From Arctopsyche grandis (lineage: Eukaryota > Arthropoda > Insecta > Trichoptera > Hydropsychidae): a stretch of 64,000 nucleotides of DNA. The notes beneath the pieces are model-generated. The model was given only the letters and a program-made list of their open reading frames with translations, did not search any database and was not told the DNA's origin. Both the position numbers and the translations under genes were made by a program. Of the stretch, positions 12,205 through 21,872 are shown in pieces; position 1 is the stretch's first letter, and the number at the start of each line of letters is the position of its first letter. The stretch is taken from assembly GCF_051622035.1 (NCBI RefSeq), contig NC_135356.1:8964579-9028578 (forward strand), written 5' to 3'.

Positions 12205-12470
12205 AAATAACAATAAGCACAATACATCAATTTGAAATTCAAATATTTTACTTTATTAAGGACATATTGTTACAATAAATATTACATCAATTTTGAGATT
12301 AGAATATTTGATATTATTCAGGATATAAAATAACAATAAATAATAGTAAGCACAATACATCAATTTGAGATTCAAATATTTCATTTTAGTAAGGACATAT
12401 TGTTACATTAAATATTACATCAATTTTGAGATTAAATTATTTATTTTAAACATTTAGTAAATTTCACAAA
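12205..12470. repeat. Two tandem copies of a 133-bp unit
   Basis: The block beginning AGCACAATACATCAATTTG at 12216 recurs at 12349, exactly 133 bases later. The surrounding sequence is highly similar, including AAGGACATATTGTTACA and TATTACATCAATTTTGAGAT. Confidence 0.85.
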
Positions 12471-12677
12471 TAAACTTATTTAATTTTTGATATTTTTTTT
12501 TTTTTTTTAGATAATTTGAAACATTCAATTAAATTAAATCTAAAGAATGTAGTATTTCAGAGCTACCCTTTCTTGTTACATTTCACAATTTTCTCAACAT
12601 ACCGAATATACCACCAAGAGGCCAAATGTAACATTACGATTATACAAGTTAAACGTTAAACAAAAATTGCAATGTGT

Positions 12678-13064
12678 TTATTTTTTATTCTTTCGCTTAT
12701 TTTCACGATGCTTGTTCGACTTCTTTTTGACAATCTGAAGCCGCTGATCGCCCGATATGATGTTTTTAGTCGGTGTTACAACCTTGGGAGGAGTAGGCAG
12801 CTCGTCCAACGGGATTTGAGGCGGGGGGCTCACGGAATTGGCTTTTTCCGGAGACATCGAACCGCTGGCAGTCGACGACGAAGGACATTCGATCACCATC
12901 AGCGGAGAATTAATGCTGCTCGCATTGTCGAAGTCTAGAGCGTCGAGACAAGTCATACACGGCCAGGCAGATTCTGCATCGGTCTCGCTTATAATTGGAC
13001 TGTGACACTCCTAGAAAAGTCAAAGGTTGAGTTTCTTTTGTCATGAGATTTAATCAGATGTTTT

Positions 13065-13102
<38 letters not shown>

Positions 13103-13481
13103 TACATACCTGGTGATAGAGTTTATGGCAGAAATCGCATTCTACGAGCTTGTTTCCTTCTTTTATGGCTAGATGGCGACAGACAGCACAGGTGAGCTCC
13201 AATTCCAGCAACTCCAGGGAAATCTCATCACAATCACGTTCACGTTCCCTTTCCATTTCCCGATCCATTTCCTTATCTTTCTCCTTTTCGCGTTCCTTTT
13301 CCTTCTCTCGCCCTATATCCAAATATTTCTTCGGCAAGACGTTGGCCATGGTGCGCGATGGGTCAATTTTAGCGATCAGCTCATCTAAAGCTGAACGCAA
13401 TTGGTCGGTAGAATCGCTGCTCGAAGAGTGCAGCAATCGCAGAGCTTCGCAGATGCTGGGGTCCAGCTTTAAAGCACACAT
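12678..13481 (-). CDS. INTS12: Integrator complex subunit 12 (two coding exons)
   Basis: Exon 1 is 13481-13110 and exon 2 is 13010-12678. The intron is 13109-13011 (GT...AG) and contains a TA microsatellite. The product is 234 aa. Integrator is the nuclear RNA polymerase II-associated complex that cleaves snRNA and other short transcripts; INTS12 is its PHD-finger subunit. The N-terminus (MCALKLDPSICEALRLLHSS) aligns with the family start. A Lys/Glu/Arg-rich linker (about 60-90) follows. The C4HC3 PHD finger (about 102-148) has CAVC, CDFC, H and the C of YHQEC split across the splice site, then CMTC. The C-terminal RLQIVKKKSNKHRENK matches the conserved tail. I chose ATG 13481 over an in-frame TTG upstream because it aligns with orthologues. 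AATAAA overlaps the stop codon. At 234 aa it is about half the vertebrate length. No stops or broken splice sites are visible. It lies inside the hAT-delimited interval. Confidence 0.9.
13060..13100. repeat. TA microsatellite in the INTS12 intron
   Basis: About 18 TA units immediately downstream of the exon 1 donor site. Confidence 0.9.
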
Positions 13482-13559
13482 CGTGACGTCGTAGACTGAC
13501 AAGCTGTGGCTGACGAAAAACCGATAGTGAAAAAGTTCTGTGTTGCTAGCCGATAAAAT

Positions 13560-14930
13560 ATTAACTGAAGGCCAAATGTTTTAATCAATACTTCATTGAC
13601 CCATATAATGGTCGACTACTGCATGACTTGTACAAAAACCAACTGTTGCTCTTTATTGCGAATCATCACGAGACACGATGTCAATAAATCTCACTGCTAT
13701 TTTATTTAAGACACAACAAAGCAACAGGTGTTTTTCTACAAAATATATTATTTATTTATGAGAATACATGGGGAAGACGGCGGAAGCCGATAGGTCCACG
13801 GGGCCTAATCGCTTAGTATAGATAATGAGATAAAACACTAATTACTCATAACATTAATATGGTAAAAAACAAAAAAAGTAAACACTATAAAGGATATGAC
13901 TAGTGTACGGACTCCAGGGATGTTCAACTCGAGAGCACCCCCGAAGTCGGTTTTCTGAGATAGCTAGTGGTAAGCTTGGGCGGGACTGGTTTCCTCACGG
14001 TGCCTTCCTTCGTCGTCGGTGGTCTGGTCTCTGCTGATGTCGGCTGCTCTGCTATGTCCCTTTCTCCTTCGTAATGTGCGTGGGATGCGTGATGTGGAAA
14101 AAGGGAGGAAATTGTATAATAATAAAAACAGGTTGTAATTCTGTTTGTATGGTGACTGTATTTTATATATGTATAAATACAGAGAATAAGCAGGGGGGGG
14201 GGGAGTCCGTCGTGAAATTAGCGCGCACGTGTTCGAGAGGTTATGATAACCTCACTCCTCACGTGACTACGTGATCTGACTTCGACGAAGAAAGACCAGG
14301 ATTTCCTCACTTCTCACCGGACGTATACTGAAGCTGTACTTCCAGTATCGTCTGCCGATCCAGGCTGAGCTGATCGGGACTCGGTGGTGGGAACAAACTC
14401 GGTAGCGAACAGAGATGTTCACTCGACCGAAGCGGAAAACGAATAGGAGGCGGGGACGCGCGCTCGGCGCCGATCTCCCTCCAAAACGGCTCCTTTGGTC
14501 GTAACGCCACGAAAGCTGACCATGAAGACTTGGTCGGAACAACTAGAGATGATAAAAAACCAGGACCTCTGGAAAAATACCGTTTTTATAAAAACTGTAT
14601 TTAAAATACAGTTTTTTACATAAAACTGTATTTTTTAATTGAGAATGGGGCCGTCCATACACAATATAACGATATTGAAAATAATTTATTACTTTGGATG
14701 AAAAAATAAACTCTTTATATCCACGATTTCGAATTCCGAGATCGACATATTTGCCACTTGCATTTCGAACAAACGACAATAACTAATATCCAACTCAAAT
14801 ACAAATTGGACATTTAAAGTACTGCCACTACACGAAAACGTTGAGATTCATTCAAGTTGTAGGAATATAGTACAACTTGTACTATACGAAACTAGGTCGA
14901 TGATATCACCTATTTTCCTCATCGAACTTA
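13560..14930. other. INTS12 upstream region, unassigned and partly GC-richer
   Basis: No recognised gene. 14270-14540 is GC-rich with overlapping minus-strand frames of up to 91 codons that match nothing I know. 13740-14100 resembles a retroelement terminus (AATAAATAATATATT on the minus strand) without clear ends. The INTS12 promoter should lie near 13500-13700, but no TATA box is clear. Confidence 0.25.
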
Positions 14931-14978
14931 AGCTGTACAAATGACATTATGGAGGATGAACGAATGAGACGACTGGCA

Positions 14979-15705
14979 TGTTAATGCACGTGTTTATTAT
15001 ATGACAGCTAAAGGCAGAGTGAGTAGTGGCTCTCCAAACCCAGCCGAGTTGGTCCCCACTCGCAGGAAGGCAACCAAACTCGACCATGTCGTATAAGCGA
15101 GCCGCCACAACATCCTGCTCGAACACGAAAGTCATCCTTGGCCGAACTAGGGCAAAGACACTATAAACTCGCTCCAGATACGCAATTACGAGTACACTGG
15201 AACCCCCAAGGAGCCAACTAACAACGCATCAAACACAGCACACAAAGGAAGACCTTGGACCCTTTAGGAATCTTCCAGAACATGATCTCACCAGCCGAGC
15301 TACGCGTTGCACAATCAACGAGTATATAAACCAGCGCATCGTCCTCAGATGTCAGTGAGTTTCAGGAGCTCGACCTGGCTTATTCCGGCGAAGCAACTAC
15401 CTACTTCGCCGTACAAACAAATACACCTGTATTAATCGGTAATTGGATTATTAGTCACAATGCGATCGCCCAAAAGAAAATTTTTGCCATGAAAAACGCG
15501 AATACGGAATATTTGGCACTCGAGTTCTCGTTAGTAAGATATTTATCGTTAGTATGATGGATTTTTTGGCTGCCAGATGTTCCGTTATAGAGAGTGACTT
15601 TTGGGCGAGCGTTTTGTAACCAATAATCACCGAACCGTATTAATCGAGCAATAAAGATCCTCTTCAAAACCCAACTGAGTTTTCATAGACCGGGAAACGG
15701 TCGAA
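14979..15705 (+). mobile_element. Probable LTR-like segment with core promoter, split by a MITE
   Basis: TATATAAA at 15323-15330 is followed 29 bases from its start by an arthropod initiator TCAGT (15352-15356). AATAAA is at 15650-15655, beyond the MITE insertion. That TATA-Inr-polyA spacing in about 500 bases is what a retroviral-type LTR shows. No second LTR or coding region is seen, and the ends are guesses (TGTTAATG to about CCTATCA). Confidence 0.35.
15438..15636 (-). mobile_element. 199-bp MITE, GGTTCGGTGATTA family (copy 1)
   Basis: Ends GGTAATTGGATTATTAGTCA and, inverse, GGTTCGGTGATTATTGGTTA, with ~40-bp imperfect TIRs that include CGCCCAAAAG. A 9-bp (possibly 10-bp) duplication GTATTAATC is at 15429-15437 and 15637-15645. 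Related copies are at 23773-23966 and 63698-63896. A 9-bp duplication suggests a Mutator-like mover. Confidence 0.75.
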
Positions 15706-16057
15706 ACCTATCACCCGCCCTATAAAGTGTTGCATGTGTCAATGGTATTGTTGCGTAGAGATGGGTGGAGGATCCACATAAAAGGCCAAAATCACTTCAC
15801 AGCATTTATTGGGTGATCAAGGATATCCACGCACTGCCAGTACTCCGTCCAGAATGCCTTCATATGGCCTAAGTACCTGCACATAAAAGGCAGGTCACTC
15901 ACTGCATCTTCCTCGATGCGTTTGTTTACTTATTGTTTGTTTACTTATTGTTATAGTCATGTACTAGATATGCAGTCCCACGCTTTCGCGCTGTCAGCTC
16001 TGAGAACTCTAGCGGGAAGTGACCGAATGCCGTTACCGACCACTTAGTCCATTCGGG

Positions 16058-16585
16058 GGTCAAACAGTCTTGTGATTAAACTGCCTACTAGTAACTTGTG
16101 ATTACTACATAGTTACTTGCGATCAAACAGAGTCTCACAAGGCACTTGTGATTAAACTGCCTAACTAGCACTTCGAGACTAGTAACTCGTAATACAAACT
16201 TGTACATTAATCTCGTTTATATTTACTGCTAATTAAAGAATATAATCATTTGACAAAATCTGTGACTATAATATTCTACACCATCTTCTAGTTGTCCCCG
16301 TAACATAAAAATTGGTGGCAGCGGGTGCGGATATAGCTGAACAACTGGACATCACTACTAAAACGAAGGAACAACCGTTGTATAGACAACTTCGAAGTGG
16401 ACCAGGTGGATTTTCATCCTTTCGAATCTAGCGAAAAATCCAACTACCAGAATCTTCTAAGCGGAGACTTCTGACATCTAACTGGACAACTGACAAGAAA
16501 GCAGACAGTGTGCAGAGCCAATTCACAGTATGCAGAGAGAGCAGATCTACCATAGAATCTTCAAAGGAAACGGTGCAACCTCTGA
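16058..16585 (+). mobile_element. Gypsy-type LTR end, primer-binding site and leader, plus strand
   Basis: The LTR ends GTCCCCGTAACA at 16305. TGGTGGCAGCGG (tRNA-Leu primer-binding site) is at 16313-16324, and the leader continues to 16585. It then stops abruptly at a LINE tail. It is an inverted, near-identical partner of 10286-10930, missing the gag-like part beyond GGAAACGGTGCAACC. Confidence 0.7.
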
Positions 16586-16812
16586 GGACATGTATGGAAG
16601 TGTTGTTACTTATAATAAGCTGCCAGATGAAATTACAAAAATGATTGTAATATTGATAAACTTATGGTAGCTGTAAGGTAACACCTCAAACAGTGTGTAT
16701 GTATCTATGTATGTACATATGTGAATGTATGTGTATATATTAATACATTATTATTTGTGTGATTGAATATAATTAGTTATTAAGCTTGGCTATATCTTAA
16801 ATAAACAAATAA
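16586..16812 (+). mobile_element. LINE 3' end
   Basis: Encodes a broken YNKLPDEI motif typical of LINE ORF2 C-termini, followed by a 3' UTR ending AAATAAACAAATAAA. It is truncated on the left at the Gypsy leader junction. Confidence 0.55.
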
Positions 16813-18660
16813 AACCTTTATTGTTTCAACACTCTACAATCACACATCCTATTCAAATCTTAACTGTCAAATATCATTCTGATTGTATAGATACTCCTTT
16901 CAAAACATGTCTACCTAAATCTTGTTTACACAAAACTGCTATTTGGAAAATATAATATAAGCATTTGAGAATAATGGTTATAATTTTTATCATCTCTTCC
17001 TTGTCCCTGTAACAAGCTATTCGCTCCACACAATAATTTTATTTCAGAAAAGCTCGCCAGCCGCTACACACATATGAATTGTCATCGTAGTATATTCTGC
17101 TTACAATCTACTATTTCTGCTTTTTAATTTACATGTTATATTTAAGAAAGAAAATAACTGTATCATAATGCAATTTTATAGAGTTATAATTACTTAAGTA
17201 TGTTTCGAAATCTTAATTCACTGAAATAAATCCCAATTTATGATTGATCGTGTAAATATAATATGACTCGGAATTCCCAAACATTTTTTTTTTTTTGATG
17301 CTTGACCATTTCTCGTCCACCTTGATTTTTCGGTTTTAAATTGAAATAAGAGTCAGGTAATTGGGTTTAAATACGGGCCACTCAAGCAACAGAATAGCAT
17401 TTATTCATATAAAAGCATTAAAATATAATTTTAATAACATTTAAAACAATCGTAACAAAAAATATATATTCATTGATGTAAAACACAAAAAAGACACATG
17501 AAATAAGTGATTTCAACATTGAATCATTGAAGAATCACCAAATAAAAAAAATCAGATGTCTCCGTTCTTCGGTGAATTCTTTTCATGAGTTTTAAGACAC
17601 AATATCGATAATGGACTTTTCGCAAGAGAATAGGTAAAAGAGAATGATGAGAACTATTAAATTATTTTAATTAAAAGAGATAAACTTTATATGGTGAGTG
17701 ATTAGCTGATTAATATTTAAGTCATATATGTAATTATGAGAATAACAGAGAATTACACATCGTAAGAAAAATTGCTTTTAACAATATAAATAAGTAATAA
17801 AGGTAAAACATTATAAACAAACAATATATGTAAAACATTAATTATTTAGAAAAGGTAAAAACATATATACATAATTTAAAAAATATGAAGATACGTACAT
17901 ATATATGTACAAAAAAAATTATGTATCAATTTTAAGTTCTGGTAGAACAATGTGAAAACAAGGTTATAATCTAATCGTGATATTTTAGTCAGTTTGGAAC
18001 TATAAATAAACAATATTTTTATGGAAAACAAAAGTTCAAGTATTTTCTGCATATCTCTGAACTATTAAATATAATAAAGTTTATTTCAGCTTCATGAGAT
18101 GGGATGAGTTGGAAATAATTATATTTTTAAATAATCTATATAATATCTGTCTATCCACTATTAAAACTCCAATCATAGATCCATCTCCTAATCCTTAACG
18201 CTAAGCGTTCAACATGCTTAAGAGCTAAGCGTTCGGCATGAAAATCGGCAGTCACTATATATTTTGGATTTATGTTCCCCAGAAATCTTTCAAAAGAGCA
18301 AATGCTGAAAAATTCTCAAAAGTTGTTAGACTTTAGTAGTGATAACTGCTAATGGAACAGCGCTGGCTATACTTTCTGTCAGAACAAAAGTTATAGTGTG
18401 TTGTTGCAAATCACAGGATGACGTTGAGTCTATAAATATAATGTTATTATGGTTTGGTCTCTCTTCATTAGGGGAGTCGTGATTATTACAGTAAAGGGAT
18501 TTTCTATAAATTTAATTTTGGCGCCTCCTATTCTCCCTATACATTGAATGTATATTTTCTGTAAGAAAAGAATTTTAAATTTATTATGTACATGTAGCTT
18601 TATAAAATGTTCATTGTCATAATATTCATTACCTCGATCATACTAGTCATTTTTCCACCT
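16813..18660. other. No recognised feature
   Basis: AT-rich non-coding sequence without a supported gene. A short near-repeat CTAAGCGTTC occurs twice at about 18202-18232. Confidence 0.4.
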
Positions 18661-18663
18661 CTT

Positions 18664-19108
18664 TCATATAAAAATGCAGCATGCTGTTGAACTGCCTCCA
18701 CCACATCCACTATACATTGAAATCAGTGGAACCCAATCACGGGAATGTTTATCGACTTGGGAACGATCCACCTTGAATTTGTTAGACCAGCATACAATGA
18801 AATCCATCCCGGCAAAAAGCTTTATGGATAAACCGTCATCTGATGTGGAACCCACGGGGTTATGTTTGTATTCTTTAGAAAAAATGGACATGATAGAGGA
18901 GGGGCAGTAGATGTTAGATATGCGTTCAGCTATATCAGCGGCTTCGAAGAAAAGTGACTGACTGACTGACTCATGAATGGATTATATATGTCGCGGTAGG
19001 TATGAATGCACACACGTCAAATGTCAAATGTAAAAATGTAAACAAATGTCTGTTTGTGCGAGAGTGTGTGTGAGCTATCGACGCGACACCGGTGGCGAGT
19101 ATTAGTAA
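18664..19108 (-). repeat. Inverted arm R, right copy
   Basis: Reverse complement of 9737-10085, with additional sequence to 18664. The minus-strand frame repeats SKEYKHNPVGSTSDDGLSIK and continues beyond the shared part as SQVDKHSRDWVPLISMYSGC. The original unit continues at 21348 (TTACGTCAATTCGGATGGGA, inverse of 9715-9735), so the two Helitrons interrupt this arm. Confidence 0.7.
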
Positions 19109-19274
19109 CTAGTGTAGGACCCGTTGATTTCAACGGGTAGTTTCGAAAAGGAATTGAAACTCGAATAAAAATACAGTTAAAGATTTTGAATCGACTGGTT
19201 TCGGAAAGAAATTGATGCACGAATTACGAATGACAAATTACGAAGTGATTACGAATTACGAATTACGTTTTGTG

Positions 19275-19970
19275 CATCGCCGACGCCTCCGGCACCCCGG
19301 GGCCTTCGCCCCCGGTGCTTCCGTCGCTCCGGGGCCTTCGGCGCCAGCGCCGCCGACGCCTCCGGCGCCCGCAGCGCACCCAGCGCCCCCAGCGCCCCCA
19401 ATGCCTTCGGCACCCCGGGGGCTTCGCCCCCAGCGCCCCCGATGCCTCCGGCACCCCGGGGGCTTCGCCCCCGGTGCTTCCGTCGCTCCGGGGCCTTCGG
19501 CGCCAGCGCCGCCGACGCCTCCGGCGCCCGCAGCGCACCCAGCGCCCCCAGCGCCCCCAATGCCTTCGGCACCCCGGGGGCTTCGCCCCCAGCGCCCCCG
19601 GTGCTTCCGTCGCTCCGGGGCCTTCGGCGCCAGCGCCGCCGACGCCTCCGGCGCCCGCAGCGCACCCAGCGCCCCCAGCGCCCCCAATGCCTTCGGCACC
19701 CCGGGGGCTTCGCCCCCAGCGCCCCCGGTGCTTCCGTCGCTCCGGGGCCTTCGGCGCCAGCGCCGCCGACGCCTCCGGCGCCCGCAGCGCACCCAGCGCC
19801 CCCAGCGCCCCCAATGCCTTCGGCACCCCGGGGGCTTCGCCCCCAGCGCCCCCGATGCCTCCGGCACCCCGGGGGCTTCGCCCCCAGCGCCGCCGACGCC
19901 TCCGGCGCCCCCAGCACCCCCGATGCCTTCGGCACCCCGGGGGCTTCGCCCCCAGCGCCCCCGGCGCCAC
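19275..19970. repeat. GC-rich minisatellite, 127-bp period
   Basis: GGGGCCTTCGGCGCCAGCGC recurs at 19331, 19490, 19617 and 19744. The spacing is 127, with one 159 variant. Units contain the hairpin CCCCGGGGGCTTCGCCCCC. Extreme GC against an AT-rich genome makes all six frames open, so these are not proteins. Confidence 0.95.
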
Positions 19971-19971
19971 T

Positions 19972-20075
19972 ATGAAAATATGAAAAAAATGAAAAAATGA
20001 AAAAAATGAAAAAACTGAAAAAATGAAAAAAATGAAAAATATGAAAAAACTGAAGAAATGAAAAAAAAAAAAATT
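19972..20075. repeat. A-rich (ATGAAAAA)n array
   Basis: Tandem 9-10-base units of the type ATGAAAAAA or CTGAAAAA. Confidence 0.9.
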
Positions 20076-20324
20076 TGTTCCCCATACTGGTTGACGGTTG
20101 ATCGTCCGTCACATATATACAAATATACAAATATATTTAGCGACAGTCCGTTTTTATATATAAACTAGTGTTGGGCCCGTTGATTTCAACGGGTGGTTTC
20201 GAAAAGGAATTGAAACTCGAATAAAAATAAAGTTAAAGATATTGAATCGACTGGTTTCGGAAAGAAATTGATGCACGAATTACGAAGTGATTACGAATTA
20301 CGAACTACGTTTTGTGCACCTCCT

Positions 20325-20792
20325 GCCGCCTTTGCCCCCGATGCCTCCGTCGCTCCGGGGCCTTCGGCCCCAGCGCCGCCGACGCCTCCGGCGCCCCCGA
20401 CGCCTTCGGCACCCCGGGGGCTTCGCCCCCAGCGCCGCCGACGCCTCCGGCGCCCCCAGCACCCCCGATGCCTTCGGCATCCCGGGGGCTTCGCCCCCAG
20501 CGCCGCCGACGCCTCCGGCGCCCCCGACGCCTTCGGCACCCCGGGGGCTTCGCCCCCAGCGCCGCCGACGCCTCCGGCGCCCCCAGCACCCCCGATGCCT
20601 TCGGCATCCCGGGGGCTTCGCCCCCAGCGCCGCCGACGCCTCCGGCGCCCCCGACGCCTTCGGCACCCCGGGGGCTTCGCCCCCAGCGCCGCCGACGCCT
20701 CCGGCGCCCCCAGCACCCCCGATGCCTTCGGCATCCCGGGGGCTTCGCCCCCAGCGCCGCTGACGCCTTCGGCGCCGCCAGCGCCCCCGGCA
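20325..20792. repeat. GC-rich minisatellite in Helitron B, 127-bp dimer period
   Basis: CCTTCGGCAYCCCGGGGGC recurs at alternating spacings of about 68 and 59 bases, which sum to 127. This is the same higher-order period as in Helitron A. Confidence 0.9.
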
Positions 20793-21215
20793 ATGAAAAA
20801 AATGAAAAAACTGAAAAAATGAAAAAAATGAAAAAAATGAAAAAACTGAAAAAATGAAAAAAATGAAAAAAATGAAAAAACTGGAAAAATGAAAAAAATT
20901 AAAAAACTGAAAAAATTAAAAAAATTAAAAAACTGAAAAAATGAAAAAAATGAAAAAACTGAAAAAATGAAAAAAATGAAAAAAATGAAAAAACTGAAAA
21001 AATGAAAAAAATGAAAAAACTGAAAAAATGAAAAAAATTAAAAAACTGAAAAAATGAAAAAAATGAAAATTATGAAAAAAATTAAAAAAATTAAAAAAAC
21101 TGAAAAAACCTGAAAAAAACTGAAAAATATGAAAAAACTGAAAAATATGAAAAATATGAAAAATATGAAAAATATGAAAAAAATGAAAAAAATGAAAAAA
21201 ATGAAAAAAAAAAAA
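20793..21215. repeat. Long A-rich (ATGAAAAA)n array
   Basis: About 420 bases of ATGAAAAAA, CTGAAAAA and ATTAAAAAA units. The Phe/His-rich minus-strand frames across it are repeat artefacts. Confidence 0.9.
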
Positions 21216-21744
21216 TTTTTGTTCCCCATACTGGTTGACGGTTGATCGTCCGTCACATATATACAAATATACATACAAATATACATACAAATATACATAC
21301 AAATATACAAATATATTTAGCGACAGTCCGTTTTTATATATATTATATTACGTCAATTCGGATGGGAATCAGATATGCCATCTGTCACCATACTAGTTAG
21401 TGGGGTCTTCGAAACAGTCAATATTACTTACAATATCATATTTTTGGATACAGGTAATATTGTAAGTAATATTTACTCTGTCGAAGGCCCCAATTGTTCA
21501 TCCATCCAACTAATAAAAAGAATATCGTTGATAAATAAAATATATGTATTATTAAACATATATTTTATAATTTTTGAGGAGGGCTGCAGGCCGACAGTCC
21601 ATTAGGACGAGTCGCCACTGGTTGTTAGGGTTAAATTTATAGAGTTAAACGTTGTGAATTCATTGTTTGATACATTTTCACTGCATGAATTGGTGAACAT
21701 ATATTTTCACTTGAAATATGCTTTCACTGTAACATCGATAAAAA

Positions 21745-21830
21745 TTTCAATAGCCGATACTAAGTTTTGATTCAATGGGACGAACGGTGTTCAAAAAATC
21801 CCCAAAATACCAGACACACAATTGTACATA
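21745..21830 (+). repeat. Right half of the split repeat 'B' copy
   Basis: AAAAATTTCAATAGCC, GATACTAAGTTTTGATTCAA and GGTGTTCAAAAAATCCCC continue the order that breaks off at 8515. TTTCACTGTAACATCGAT just upstream is inverse to the sequence at 8520-8535. Confidence 0.6.
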
Positions 21831-21872
21831 CTGTGTCCAAACTCATCACGTTCGATGAAAACACTTATCTTA

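Larger units (their letters stand above)
19109..20164 (-). mobile_element. Non-autonomous Helitron A
   Basis: On the minus strand the element ends with the perfect hairpin CCCGTTGAAATCAACGGG, then CCTACACTAG, and the next base is T. This is the standard Helitron 3' end (hairpin, about 10 bases, CTAG, inserted at A|T). The 5' side reads TATATATAAAAACGGACTGT at about 20164. No Rep/helicase is present. The core is a 127-bp-period GC-rich minisatellite plus an A-rich array. The empty site survives in arm R at 9732-9745. Confidence 0.85.
20165..21347 (-). mobile_element. Non-autonomous Helitron B, head-to-tail with A
   Basis: Same 3' end as copy A: CCCGTTGAAATCAACGGG, then a spacer and CTAG at 20165-20168. 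It abuts the 5' end of A directly. Its own 5' end is at about 21347, where arm R resumes with TTACGTCAATTCG. It has the same layout of GC minisatellite followed by an A-rich array. Confidence 0.85.
9189..21620. mobile_element. 12.4-kb interval bounded by hAT-like termini, containing INTS12
   Basis: The left end reads CAGTGGCGGCTCGTG and the right end CGAGTCGCCACTG, which are inverse. GGGGCTGCA and its inverse lie subterminally at both ends. A perfect 8-bp duplication GTTGTTAG occupies 9181-9188 and 21621-21628. No hAT transposase frame is recognised inside. The content is INTS12, two inverted arms, LINE and LTR pieces, and two Helitrons. Read literally, this is one hAT-like insertion that carried a host gene and later collected other elements. 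An alternative is that the ends come from two elements and match by chance or rearrangement. Confidence 0.6.

Noticed and set aside
14267-14542. Two overlapping minus-strand frames in a GC-richer stretch upstream of INTS12
   Set aside because: They compete with each other in different frames, lack splice partners and match no family I know.
10286-16585. A single full-length Gypsy element with LTRs at 10.7 and 16.3 kb
   Set aside because: The two LTR ends point in opposite directions, each followed by its own primer-binding site and leader. They cannot be the two LTRs of one provirus.
19212-20857. Long overlapping open frames rich in Pro, Ala, Gly and Arg on both strands
   Set aside because: They lie wholly in GC-rich minisatellite units with a 127-bp period. 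All six frames are open because the repeat has few stop codons. No start context, splice logic or family match.
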